Shown here piece after piece: positions 1 through 8,666 of a DNA stretch of 62,301 nt (position 1 is the first letter of the stretch; each line of letters opens with the position of its first letter). The notes beneath the pieces were generated by a model that was not told the origin of the DNA, did not search any database, and saw nothing but the letters and a program-made list of their open reading frames with translations. This DNA is from Streptomyces olivochromogenes (GTDB lineage: Bacteria > Actinomycetota > Actinomycetes > Streptomycetales > Streptomycetaceae). Where the stretch lies: NCBI RefSeq assembly GCF_021538895.1, contig NZ_JADDRL010000054.1, positions 1 through 62,301 of the forward strand, in the 5' to 3' direction. The position numbers were made by a program, and so were the translations under genes.

Positions 1-26
1 GCCCGCGCCCGCGCCCGCGCCCGCGC
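1..26 (+). repeat. (CCCGCG)n hexanucleotide repeat encoding Pro-Ala
   Basis: Four tandem CCCGCG units run from the window edge. In the frame of the following gene they encode alternating Pro-Ala, a linker commonly placed before a membrane segment. The repeat continues to the left of the window, so its full length is unknown. Confidence 0.8.
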
Positions 27-457
27 AGACAGGGATCCGACAACATCGGCGTTTCACCCACCGGCGCCACACCCGTGCCGCCGGAGTCTTCGGACTGGGC
101 GCGGTGAGCGGATTGTTCCTCGCCTCATCGCTGCTCAGCAATGGGCACCCCACACCGACGATGCCGCCCGCGTCCTTGGGGCAACCGGACCAGCCGACTC
201 CCGGCGACACCCCTCTCCCCGAGATCCCGGGCACCGGGCTGCTGCGCCAGGGCGACAGCGGCCATGGGGTGTACGAGTTGCAGGTACGCCTGCTCCAGAT
301 CCCGCACATCTACGACGGCGGTGCCATCAGCGGACACTTCGACACACAGGTCCGACAGGCCGTGGCCCGGTTCCAGGAACAGTACGGCGTACGCGGGGAC
401 GAGACCGGCGTCTACGGGGACAACACCCGCTACGCCCTCATGCTGCGCACGAAGTAG
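2..457 (+). CDS. Peptidoglycan-binding domain membrane protein, 5' truncated by window edge
   Basis: The frame is open from base 2, so this is the last 151 residues of a longer protein. In order it shows a Pro-Ala linker, a basic His/Arg-rich stretch, one hydrophobic segment (AAGVFGLGAVSGLFLASSLL), a Pro-rich spacer, and a C-terminal PG_binding_1-like domain with the typical LRQGDSG start, LQVRLLQI helix and FDTQVRQAVARFQ pattern. This suggests a type II membrane protein whose outer domain binds peptidoglycan. GTG104 is a possible internal start, but the open frame upstream and the coding-like linker argue for a longer protein. The cytoplasmic N-terminal part is outside the window, so its activity cannot be stated. 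Confidence 0.75.
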   Translation, partial: PAPAPAPAQTGIRQHRRFTHRRHTRAAGVFGLGAVSGLFLASSLLSNGHPTPTMPPASLGQPDQPTPGDTPLPEIPGTGLLRQGDSGHGVYELQVRLLQIPHIYDGGAISGHFDTQVRQAVARFQEQYGVRGDETGVYGDNTRYALMLRTK

Positions 458-546
458 TCCCCGAGAGTCATGCAGCGCGCGAGTCACCCGCGCCTGCCGG
501 TCGTCGCGTTCATGGCCGGCGCGGGCCTCCGCTCTGGTACCGGCGA

Positions 547-1788
547 TCAGGAAGGCAGGGTCCAGTTCTGGTTGGCCGCTCCGGTGCACGACCAGATTTG
601 CAGCCGGGTGCCGTTGGCCGAACTGGGCCCGGTGGCGTCAAGACACTTGCCCGACTGCGGGTTGAGCAGGGATCCGTTCGCCCCCGGCCGCCAGACCTGC
701 GAGCCAGTCCCGTTGCAGTCGTACAGCTGCACCTTGGTGCCGTTGGCGGTGCCGCCGCCGGTCACGTCCATGCACTTGCCGAGGGCGGTGAGCGTACTGG
801 TGCCGACCGTCCAGCTCTGCGCGTTGGTGCCGTTGCAGTCGTAGAGTTGGACCGCCGTTCCGTTGGCCGCGTTGGCGCCGGCGACGTCCACGCACTTGCC
901 GCCATATCCGTGGATCGGGCCGGTGGGGGTGTCGGGCGGGGTGACCGGGCCGGACTGATTGGCTGCCCACTTGATCTCCTGCATCAGGAGTTGGTTCTGC
1001 TGGGCGCTTGCGAACGTCGACGACAGTGTCGTGTTGGTCGAGTAGTCCATCGCGTTGTGGCCGAAGTTGTTGTAGACCATCCTGTAGCTGTGGTTGGTCC
1101 ACACGATGGGGTAATAGCCGCTGTACCACGTCTGGTTGGGGTCGGTGCCGATCGGGAACGTGGACGGAGCCATCGACGCCAGGATGTCGATGTCAGGGTT
1201 CTGCCGCAGGTCGTTCTGCCAGCTGTACCACTCACTGACGGATGAGGTGATGGTGGCCGGCAGGCCCGCGGTCGCCGCATGGGCGGGGTCTTCTATTTTC
1301 AGCGTTTCCGCGGTCGGTCCCCAGGAGTTGCTGCGGAACGTTCCAGTGCCCAGGAAAGTGTTGTGGTACCAGGGCCAGTCGCTCGTGTCGTCGTTGTACG
1401 CCGAGACGTGGAAGCCGATGAAGCCACCGCCGTTCGTCACGTACGTCTGGAAGGCGGACTGCTGCGCGCGGGTGTGCGGGTAGTCGTCGAGGAACATCAC
1501 GACCTGGTAGTTGGCCAGGTTTGCGGGGGTGAGCTGGTTCCAGTCCGTGGTCGAGGTGTAGGTGAACCCGTTCTGGGCGCCGGCCTGGGGGAACCACGTG
1601 TTGGCCTCATGGTCGAAGCTGATGTGCGCTGCGTCGAAGTTGCCGTTGTAGAACGCGAGCACCTTGAAGGGGGTTGCAGCGTGGGCGCTTTGTACGGGTC
1701 CTGCCTGGACGCCGAGCACCACGGCGAACAGTGCGAGCAGTCTCAGCAGCGAACGGAGCCGGGAAACTTCCGTACGGGAACTGACCAT
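547..1788 (-). CDS. Secreted ThuA-like domain protein with C-terminal ricin B-type lectin
   Basis: 413 aa from ATG1788, which has AGGAAGG seven bases upstream; an ATG 57 bases earlier lacks this. A signal peptide (Arg-rich start, LLALFAVVLGVQAG core, SAHA-A cleavage region) is followed by a ThuA-like domain of about 240 residues (start KVLAFYNGNFDAAHISF, then VVMFLDDYPHT and GGGFIGFHVSAYN). The C-terminal ~125 residues form a beta-trefoil with three QxW repeats (NAQSW, GSQVW, NQNW), a carbohydrate-binding CBM13 fold. ThuA-like domains are glutamine-amidotransferase-like folds linked to sugar metabolism, and their chemistry in secreted proteins is unproven. A DasR-like palindrome lies about 90 bp upstream. 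The likely role is extracellular binding or turnover of a glycan. Confidence 0.85.
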   Translation of the reverse strand: MVSSRTEVSRLRSLLRLLALFAVVLGVQAGPVQSAHAATPFKVLAFYNGNFDAAHISFDHEANTWFPQAGAQNGFTYTSTTDWNQLTPANLANYQVVMFLDDYPHTRAQQSAFQTYVTNGGGFIGFHVSAYNDDTSDWPWYHNTFLGTGTFRSNSWGPTAETLKIEDPAHAATAGLPATITSSVSEWYSWQNDLRQNPDIDILASMAPSTFPIGTDPNQTWYSGYYPIVWTNHSYRMVYNNFGHNAMDYSTNTTLSSTFASAQQNQLLMQEIKWAANQSGPVTPPDTPTGPIHGYGGKCVDVAGANAANGTAVQLYDCNGTNAQSWTVGTSTLTALGKCMDVTGGGTANGTKVQLYDCNGTGSQVWRPGANGSLLNPQSGKCLDATGPSSANGTRLQIWSCTGAANQNWTLPS

Positions 1789-1878
1789 GCGAGGGCCTTC
1801 CTCGTGCGCGACCGTGGGGAGGACGTGCCTTTGCGTGCGCCGCATTCATGAGTCTAGACGGTGTTCATGACAATGACG

Positions 1879-1894
1879 CTTGGTCTGAACCAAG
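1879..1894. promoter_or_regulatory. DasR (dre)-like palindrome CTTGGTCTGAACCAAG
   Basis: A perfect inverted repeat (CTTGGT, four-base spacer CTGA, ACCAAG). It contains TGGTCTGAACCA, two bases off the published dre core TGGTCTAGACCA bound by the GntR regulator DasR. It sits about 90 bp upstream of the leftward ThuA-lectin gene and just before the decayed rightward protease gene, so it may belong to either. Binding is inferred. Confidence 0.4.
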
Positions 1895-1899
1895 TTCCT

Positions 1900-2790
1900 C
1901 GCATGCCCGAGGACGCCACGTACGCCACGCCGGTCACGCGATGGCCGGCGGTGCGGCGACCGTGGTCCGACCTGGCCGGGCGGATCGCCAAGGCCAAGGA
2001 CTTCTCCGGCACTGCCGGAACCGGGGACGCCTCCGGGCACGGCACCCATGTCGCCTCCATCGTCGGCTCAGCCGGAGCACCGGCACCCTGTTCGCCGTGG
2101 CCGCGGGGAACAGGGGCCGAGCACCGTCGGCCCCCGGCGCGGCCGCCGCCCTGCTGGCCCGGCGCCACCCGGACTGGACCGGCACGCAGCTGAAGGATGC
2201 ACCGATCAGTACGGCCCGCACCGTGTCCGGCCAGCACGTCACGGAACAGGGCGGCGGCCGGATCGACGTGCGTGCCACGGCTCTGGGCCCGGTCACCGGC
2301 ACCCTCACCCTCGACCCGTTCCGCCCCACCGCCCCGACGGTGCGCGTGGGCGACGTGCTGCGGCTACGGATTCCCGAGTTCACGGACTCGCAGTCCGGAC
2401 ACTGGTCGCGGGCCGTGCAGGGCGACGGCGGCGGAAGTCGCCACCGCCACCACCTGGCCCTTCGCGTCGGCCCGGACGGACCCGGCCACGCCGTTGTCGC
2501 TGCTCCAGCTGGACTACCAGGTGCCGGTCGACGTGTCGAGGCCTCCTGCGACGACGAGCGCCTGGCGCACAGCCGAGGTGGCCGACCGCGGCCGCAACGG
2601 CTTCCAGGCCAGGATGGCCGGGCCGTCGCAGCCAGCCGCCGACGCCTCGGCTACCCTGCGCGTCACGGCTCGCGACGCCGCCGGGAACACGGCACGCAGA
2701 CGGTGCGGCGCGCCTACGCCCCGCGGCGATGGGCGCAACCGCCTGGGGGCGGCGCGGCCTGCCGTGTGCACCCCTTGCTCCTCCCCTCTA
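1900..2790 (+). pseudogene. S8 subtilisin-like protease relic (deleted and frameshifted)
   Basis: Fragments of an S8 protease appear in order but in three frames. The catalytic-His block (DASGHGTHVASIVGS) is near 2026-2070 in one frame. It jumps to FAVAAGNRG, then AAALLARRHPDWTGTQLK and GGGRIDV in a second frame. A C-terminal piece (LLQLDY, then LRVTARDAAGNT) lies near 2500-2700 in a third. These match the order and wording of the intact protease at 4752-8462 (HPDWTGSQLK, LIQLDY, LRATARDDAGNT). The catalytic-Ser motif GTSMATPHVAG is missing, as is most of the middle, so the gene cannot make an active enzyme. It is probably the remains of a paralogue that once flanked the regulator on the other side. 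Confidence 0.8.
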
Positions 2791-2840
2791 ATGTAGTACG
2801 GTATTCAACCGTCGAAGCCGAGGATCCGGGGAGGGCGTCC

Positions 2841-3845
2841 GTGGTGCTGGAGGTCGCCGGGGTCTCGCACGAGGAGGAGACCGTCTACCGGCTGCTCGTC
2901 ACGTCCGGCCAGGCCACCGCGGAGGACCTGGCCCAGCGTGCCGACCTGCCCCGCGCGGACGCCGCGCGGATTCTCGACGCACTGACCTCCAAGGGCCTGG
3001 CAAGCCACACCGACGGCACACCCCGGGTGTTCCGGGCCGCTCCCCCGGACGTGACACTGCTGCCCCGGCTCAAGCGGAGCGCCGACGCGCTGGAGCTGGC
3101 CCGGTTCGAGGCCGGCCGTCTGATCGAGTCCTACCGGGACACGATGCGCAGGCACGACGCCGGCCAATTGCTTGAGGTCATCACCGGGGCGGAGGCCCTG
3201 CGTCAGCACCTGAGGCAGATCCAGGCCGACGCGCAGGACGAGATGCTCTGGTTCTGCAAGGCCCAGTACGTGGCCATGCCGTCGGGCAGCAACGCCGAGG
3301 AGTTCCAGGCGCTGGCCCGAGGCGTTCGCTATCGGGTGCTGTACGAGAAGGCGTTCTTCGACGACGAAGGCGCCGTGGACAACGTGGTGGCGGGCGTGCA
3401 CGCCGGGGAAGTCGCCCGGGCCGTGCCACACCTGCCGCTGCGCCTCGCGATCGCCGACCGTTCCGTGGCCGTCTTCCCCCTCGTGGCCGGTGGGCCGCAC
3501 GGCAGCCCGGAGGAGCCGACCACCGCACTCGTCAGGGACAGCAATCTGCTCGCGGCCCTGATCGCCCTGTTCGAGTGCTACTGGGAGGACGCCGTCCCCC
3601 TGGACGTGGACGGCGCCGGCACCATCTCGGGGACGGACGGAGCGGGGCCGTCCGATGCGCTCTCCCCCACCGACCGCAAGCTGCTGTCCCTGCTGGTGGC
3701 CGGAGTCGCCGACAAGGCGATCGCCTCACAGATGCAGCTGAGCCGGCGAACCGTCCAGCGCCGCATCCAGGGCATGATGGAGCACGCCGGCGCGGCGACC
3801 CGCATGCAACTCGCCTGGCAGGCCGCACGCCGCGGATGGCTCTGA
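2841..3845 (+). CDS. TrmB/LuxR-type transcriptional regulator next to S8 protease genes
   Basis: 334 aa from GTG2841, with GGGGAGGG five bases upstream; the frame is open further left, but that part overlaps the protease relic. The N-terminal ~70 residues look like a TrmB-type winged helix (ETVYRLLVTSGQATAEDLAQ, then a recognition-helix-like ADAARILDAL). The C-terminus is a LuxR/GerE HTH (LSPTDRKLLSLLVAGVADKA, LSRRTVQRRIQ). The middle (LLEVITGAEALRQHL, MLWFCKAQY) is the usual effector region of this class. Regulators of this architecture often sit beside secreted S8 proteases in Streptomyces, so this one probably controls the protease starting at 4752. The triple TGCGCCA motif at 4648-4671 is a candidate operator. 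Both links are inferred from position. Confidence 0.85.
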   Translation: MVLEVAGVSHEEETVYRLLVTSGQATAEDLAQRADLPRADAARILDALTSKGLASHTDGTPRVFRAAPPDVTLLPRLKRSADALELARFEAGRLIESYRDTMRRHDAGQLLEVITGAEALRQHLRQIQADAQDEMLWFCKAQYVAMPSGSNAEEFQALARGVRYRVLYEKAFFDDEGAVDNVVAGVHAGEVARAVPHLPLRLAIADRSVAVFPLVAGGPHGSPEEPTTALVRDSNLLAALIALFECYWEDAVPLDVDGAGTISGTDGAGPSDALSPTDRKLLSLLVAGVADKAIASQMQLSRRTVQRRIQGMMEHAGAATRMQLAWQAARRGWL

Positions 3846-3909
3846 GCCGATCCGCCGCCCAAGACCTGTCCGGCCGATCACGGTCGGGGCGGTGAGGCAT
3901 GATGCCTGG

Positions 3910-4344
3910 GTGAGCATCATCGTCGAGTTCTTCGTGGCTCCTGATGACGCGTCAGCAGCATTGGCTCTTCAGACCGGCCCGCGACGCGTATTCGAGTCGC
4001 TCTCCTTCGGCAACTTCGATGCCGAAGACGCTGTGGTCGAGTGGGAGTGCCTTCTTGCCGGCGGCAGCTTCGAGGAACTCTTCGAAGCCGACGAGCCTCG
4101 TTTTGTTGCCGGCCAGGACGATGATGGGTGCGTCGTCTTCGCGATCTCGCCTCGGCTGTCTGCCGCACTCGCCGACGCCGAGCGGTCCGAATTGAAGGAT
4201 GCGGCTGTCTCGTGGGCGGCGCAGCGCGCGGAGGACGGCGAGGTCATCGACACGGAGATCGCCGAAGCGATCCTGAGTGATCTGGCCGCTCTCGTCGGCA
4301 GCGCCCGACGCCAGGGCCAGGGCGTTTACTGCTGGGTCGCGTAG
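3910..4344 (+). CDS. Conserved hypothetical cytoplasmic protein, 144 aa
   Basis: A short acidic protein starting SIIVEFFVAPDDASAA and ending GQGVYCWVA. It has no signal peptide, membrane segment or motif I can assign. Similar ~140-residue proteins are common in Streptomyces genomes. GTG3910 was chosen because family-like sequence starts there; GTG3892 is in frame six codons earlier and neither has a strong ribosome site. It reads away from the regulator upstream and ends against a transposase relic, so it may be a single-gene unit. Function unknown. Confidence 0.7.
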   Translation: MSIIVEFFVAPDDASAALALQTGPRRVFESLSFGNFDAEDAVVEWECLLAGGSFEELFEADEPRFVAGQDDDGCVVFAISPRLSAALADAERSELKDAAVSWAAQRAEDGEVIDTEIAEAILSDLAALVGSARRQGQGVYCWVA

Positions 4345-4354
4345 GGCTTCACGT

Positions 4355-4540
4355 TCAGAGCCAGATCGCGACAGAGGCCGCGGTGGCGATGCCGAGGAAA
4401 GCGTAGCCGCGCTTGTCGTAGCGAGTGGCGATGGTCTTCTCCGGGATCGAATGGCGGATGCCCCGCCGTCGCAGGTACTCGCGAACGTGACCGTTGCTGT
4501 ACGCCTTGCCGGCCGCGCGGCTCTCCGGCTTCAAGTAAGC
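4355..4540 (-). pseudogene. IS5-family transposase C-terminal relic
   Basis: The minus strand encodes AYLKPESRAAGKAYSN, then REYLRRRGIRHSIPEK, joined directly to TIATRYDKRGYAFLGIATAA. In intact IS5-family DDE transposases, roughly 40 residues (Arg/Gly-rich region, catalytic Glu helix) lie between IPEK and the IATRYDK block. That segment is deleted here and no start or N-terminal half is present. It is a dead scar between the hypothetical gene and the protease promoter region. Confidence 0.7.
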
Positions 4541-4647
4541 GCCGCCTACCCATGTGAAGTGAGTGCTCCGTTGGCCGGGCACACCGCTGACCCGGATTCC
4601 TGCCGCGCCCCCCGGTCGGCGGCAGCGCGGTGTCTTCCTGGCACAGG

Positions 4648-4671
4648 TGCGCCATGGCGCAGGTGCGCCAT
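4648..4671. promoter_or_regulatory. Triple TGCGCCAT half-site operator upstream of S8 protease
   Basis: Three half-sites are packed together: TGCGCCAT (4648-4655), ATGGCGCA (4654-4661) and TGCGCCAT (4664-4671). The last two form a perfect 8-bp inverted repeat with a GG spacer; the first two overlap in a 14-bp palindrome. The cluster ends 80 bp before the TTG start of the protease, a typical operator position. The obvious candidate ligand is the regulator at 2841-3845. No clear -35/-10 pair was recognised nearby. Confidence 0.5.
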
Positions 4672-4751
4672 CCACAGCCCATTGCTGGAGAGGGAGGGTG
4701 CCTCCATGATCCAAACCACCTCCCGTTCTTCCATCCTTTTGGGGGCTCTCC

Positions 4752-7700
4752 TTGCCCAAAAAGCCCGCCTACAGACGAGGGTTGTCGGCCGCCACCGTGG
4801 TCGCCGCCCTGTGCCTCGGGACCGTATCGGCCACAGCCGCCGCGCCCGCAGACCCCGTCACGTCCGTGGCCGCCGGAACCGCACACCTGTCACCCGGTGG
4901 CGGCCTCCACACCGTCACGCTGATCACCGGCGACAAAGTGACGATGGGTACCACCGCCGACGGCACCGTGGTCCGGTCCTTCGAAGCCGCGAACGGCGCG
5001 ACTTCAGGCTTTCACCGCGCCGTCATCGACGGTGCGACGTACGTGTATCCGGACGCCGTCCTGCCCTATGTCAGCGCCGGAAAGCTGGACAAACAGCTGT
5101 TCAACGTCACCGGGCTGATCGCCGGGGGCTACGACGACGCTCATGCCTCACGGCTGCCGCTCATCGTGAACTACACCGACGCCGCCGCCAAGTTCCGGAC
5201 CCGCCCGAAGGTGGCAGGTTCGAGCGTCGTCCGCCGCCTGGACAGCATCCAGGGTGCCGCTCTCACGCAGAGCCGCAAGCAGGCCCCGGCGTTCTGGTCC
5301 GCGCTGACCCGCGGCCCCGGCGCGACAGCCCGCTCGGCCGCGACGCCGGCATTCGCGGGCGGTATCGCCAAGGTCTGGCTCGATGCCAAGGTGAAGGCCG
5401 ATCTGGCCGACTCGACCGCCCAGATCGGCGCGCCGCAGGTCTGGGCGGAGGGGAACACCGGCAAGGGCGTCAAGGTCGCGGTACTCGACACCGGCGTGGA
5501 CGCCGAACACCCGGACCTGGCCGGGCAGATCGACACCAGCAGCAGCTTCGTCCCCTACGAGGAGGACGTCGCCGACTACAACGGTCACGGCACCCACGTG
5601 GCCTCGACCATCGCGGGGACCGGCAGCGCCTCCGACGGCAAGGAGCGAGGCGTCGCCTCCGGTGCCCAGCTGGCCGTCGGCAAGGTGCTGGACTCCGAAG
5701 GCAGGGGCCAGGAGTCCTGGATCATCGCGGGCATGGAGTGGGCGGCCCGGGACCAGCACGCCAAGATCATCAGCATGAGCCTGGGTGGTGGCGGCGACGC
5801 CACCGACCCCATGAGCCAGACCGTCGACCGCCTCAGCCACGACACCGGTGCGCTGTTCGTCGTCGCGGCGGGCAACGGCGGCCGGCACGCCATCAGCAGC
5901 CCGGGCGCCGCGGACGCCGCGCTGACCGTCGGGGCCGTCGACGGCCAGGACCAGCTGGCCGACTTCTCCAGCCAGGGCCCGCGTGACGGCGACTCCGGGC
6001 TGAAGCCCGAACTCACCGCACCCGGCGTCGACATCGTCGCGGCACGCTCGCACTACAGACGGGGTGCCGGCTACTACACGACGATGAGCGGCACATCGAT
6101 GGCCACGCCGCACGTCGCGGGCGCCGCCGCGCTGCTGGCCTGCGAGCACCCCGACTGGACCGGCTCGCAGCTGAAGGAAGCACTGGTCAGCAGCGTCAAG
6201 GCGACCCCGTCGTACACGCCGTACCAGGCGGGCGCCGGCCGGCTGGACGCGTCAGCGGCGGTGCACGCCACGGTCTTCGCCACCGCGAGCGCCTACTCCG
6301 GCTTCCACACCTGGCCCCCGAAGGCGGGAGAGACCGACGTCCAGAAGGTGACGTACACCAACGTCGGTGACGACCCGGTCAGCCTCCGCCTGGCGGTCGA
6401 CGGCACCGTACCGGCGGGGCTGTTCACCCTCTCCGACGACCGGATCACCGTTCCCGCGCGCGGCACCACCTCGCTCGACCTGACCGCGCACCTGGACCTT
6501 CTGCCGGCCGATCAGCCGGTCAGCGCCATGGTCACCGGCACGGACAGCGACGGAAAGGTGCGAGCCCGGACCCTGATCGGCGGCGCGAGGGAGGGGCAGC
6601 GGCAGAACCTGACCGTCGTCGCGAAGAACCGGTCCGGCCGGCCGCTGTCCGGCAGGGTCGTCCTCACCGCCGAGCACCTCTTCACGGTCATGGACCTCGA
6701 CGAGTCCGGCACCGGCACGACGCGGCTGCCGGTAGGCGACTACAGCGGATGGCTCATCTCCGACGTGGAGGGGGCCAACGGGCCGCACTCACGCGGCATG
6801 GCCCTGCTCGCCTTCAACGACGTGCAGTTGGACCAGGACCGCACCGTCACCCTGGACGGCCGCAAGACCCGGCAGATCCTGGCACACGTACCGAAGCAGA
6901 CCACCGCGGTCGCACCGCGCCTGGACGTGCACCGGTCGTTCACCGACAGCCTGGTCGAGACCTCCATGCTGCCCAACGATTCCTACGACAGCATCTGGGC
7001 GCTGCCGACCGGCGAGAAGGTCACCGCCGGCGAGTTCGAGTTCGGTGCCCGCCTCCGCCTCGAACAGCCGGCGCTGACCGTGGACACGGCGTCGAAGAGT
7101 TACGCCGACCCGCTGGTCAAGCGCGCGGCCAAGCCGCTGCCGGCCGGCACCCGGACGCTCACCGCGGTCTACGCCGGCGACGGCACCGCACAGGAGCTCG
7201 CCGGCCAGGACGTGCGCGGCAAGGCCGTGGTCGTCGAGGGCAGCAGGACGGCCGGTATCAAGGCACAGGCGGAGGCCGCCGCGGCCTCGGGCGCCCGGCT
7301 GCTCCTGGTCGTCAACACCGGCACCGGCCGGCTGCAGCCCTGGGACGAGACTCCCTGGAGTCCCCAGAGCCCGGCCCCGCTGACCGTGGCGACCCTCAAT
7401 GCCGACCAGGGCGCCGACCTCATCGGCGCGCTCCGGCACGGATCCGTCAGGCTGAACGTCACCTCGCACCCCACCACCGACTACCTCTACGACGTGGTGC
7501 ACCACTGGTCCGGCGCGGTCCCGGCGGACCCGACCTGGCGGGAGGAGCACAAGGAACTCGGCAAGGTGGACGTCTCGTTCCGCAACTACCGACCGGGCAA
7601 GGCGTTGGAGTTCCGCGCCGACGTCTGGCGGGGCTGGGCCGTCGGCAACCAGGTCACCGCTCCCGCCCAGGGCGAGCGGACCGACTGGGTCACCTCCGGC

Positions 7701-8462
7701 GCCGCCTGGCTGGACGACGCCTTCATCCAGGGCGAGACCGGACAGCACTCCATCGACGCCCTCCACTACCCGGCGCGCAAGACCGGCAAGGCCAGCTGGT
7801 TCGGACCGATCCAACGACCCCGGATGGGCCCCATGGGCTACCAGCCGGTGCGCTACCTCGACACCATGTACATCACAGCCCCCGGCTGGGGCGACTCCGG
7901 GGCAGGACACGTGGGCGAAGCCAACGCCAACTTCGACGTCAAGGACTGGATGGCGCTCTACCAGGGCGACCAGCAGCTCGACTGGGGCAACGCCGAGTGG
8001 CTGCAGGTCCCCGCACTCGCCCCGGGACGGCTGCCCTACCGGCTGACGGTCGACAACGACCGGGGAACCTGGGCCAACCCCTACTCGACGCACACCCTGA
8101 CCGAGTGGAACTTCACCTCGGCGGCCACCGGGACCGAGTCGGTCGAGTCCCTTCCCCTGATCCAGCTCGACTACGGTGTGGACACCGACACGGCTGGCCG
8201 AGCCGATCGGCGTGCCGAGCTGACGGTGACGGCCTCGCACCTGCCCGGCACGACCGCCGCCATCGGGACACCGTCCCTGGAGGTCTCCTACGACGACGGC
8301 AACACCTGGCACACGAGCGACCTGACCCGCACCGGTGACGGATGGCGGACCGCCCTGAACGCACCGGAATCGGCGGACTTCGCCACCCTCCGGGCCACCG
8401 CCCGGGACGACGCCGGGAACACCGTCTCCCAGACGATCACCCGGGCCTTCGGACTGCGGTGA
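4752..8462 (+). CDS. Secreted S8 (subtilisin-like) serine protease, 1236 aa
   Basis: Starts at TTG4752 with a GGGGG ribosome site six bases upstream. A signal peptide (KKPAYRRG, then a hydrophobic run ending SATAAAPA) leads to a propeptide-like region and the peptidase domain. The triad is visible: Asp246 (VAVLDTGVD), His279 (NGHGTHVAS) and Ser449 (GTSMATPHVAG), with the oxyanion Asn in VVAAGNGG. The remaining ~750 residues are non-catalytic and include a PA-like insert (QDVRGKAVVVEG) and beta-rich domains ending in LRATARDDAGN. This architecture is typical of large Streptomyces S8 exoproteases. It should be an extracellular endoprotease for nutrient release or morphological growth. A pseudogene copy lies 2 kb upstream, with the probable regulator between them. 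Confidence 0.93.
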   Translation: MPKKPAYRRGLSAATVVAALCLGTVSATAAAPADPVTSVAAGTAHLSPGGGLHTVTLITGDKVTMGTTADGTVVRSFEAANGATSGFHRAVIDGATYVYPDAVLPYVSAGKLDKQLFNVTGLIAGGYDDAHASRLPLIVNYTDAAAKFRTRPKVAGSSVVRRLDSIQGAALTQSRKQAPAFWSALTRGPGATARSAATPAFAGGIAKVWLDAKVKADLADSTAQIGAPQVWAEGNTGKGVKVAVLDTGVDAEHPDLAGQIDTSSSFVPYEEDVADYNGHGTHVASTIAGTGSASDGKERGVASGAQLAVGKVLDSEGRGQESWIIAGMEWAARDQHAKIISMSLGGGGDATDPMSQTVDRLSHDTGALFVVAAGNGGRHAISSPGAADAALTVGAVDGQDQLADFSSQGPRDGDSGLKPELTAPGVDIVAARSHYRRGAGYYTTMSGTSMATPHVAGAAALLACEHPDWTGSQLKEALVSSVKATPSYTPYQAGAGRLDASAAVHATVFATASAYSGFHTWPPKAGETDVQKVTYTNVGDDPVSLRLAVDGTVPAGLFTLSDDRITVPARGTTSLDLTAHLDLLPADQPVSAMVTGTDSDGKVRARTLIGGAREGQRQNLTVVAKNRSGRPLSGRVVLTAEHLFTVMDLDESGTGTTRLPVGDYSGWLISDVEGANGPHSRGMALLAFNDVQLDQDRTVTLDGRKTRQILAHVPKQTTAVAPRLDVHRSFTDSLVETSMLPNDSYDSIWALPTGEKVTAGEFEFGARLRLEQPALTVDTASKSYADPLVKRAAKPLPAGTRTLTAVYAGDGTAQELAGQDVRGKAVVVEGSRTAGIKAQAEAAAASGARLLLVVNTGTGRLQPWDETPWSPQSPAPLTVATLNADQGADLIGALRHGSVRLNVTSHPTTDYLYDVVHHWSGAVPADPTWREEHKELGKVDVSFRNYRPGKALEFRADVWRGWAVGNQVTAPAQGERTDWVTSGAAWLDDAFIQGETGQHSIDALHYPARKTGKASWFGPIQRPRMGPMGYQPVRYLDTMYITAPGWGDSGAGHVGEANANFDVKDWMALYQGDQQLDWGNAEWLQVPALAPGRLPYRLTVDNDRGTWANPYSTHTLTEWNFTSAATGTESVESLPLIQLDYGVDTDTAGRADRRAELTVTASHLPGTTAAIGTPSLEVSYDDGNTWHTSDLTRTGDGWRTALNAPESADFATLRATARDDAGNTVSQTITRAFGLR

Positions 8463-8666
8463 CATCAACGAAGGGATGATCAACCGGGCGGGGCTCAGTC
8501 GACGGCCCCGCCCGGCCACCGTGCCCGCCACCTTCATGGCTGCCGGGCACCGGCCCGCGCGGCCCGGACGCGACGCTCGCTCGACGTGAGGTCGTCGTCC
8601 GGGCCGTCCGCGGTCAGAACAGGACCTGCTCCTCGCGCCACGGAATGGGCCTGTGTGCGTCGGTTG

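Noticed and set aside
4277..5986. 569-codon plus frame over the transposase relic and protease start
   Set aside because: Arg/Pro-rich shadow of the protease in another frame.
6789..8537. 582-codon frame opposite the S8 protease
   Set aside because: Antisense shadow; the plus strand has full protease homology and codon pattern.
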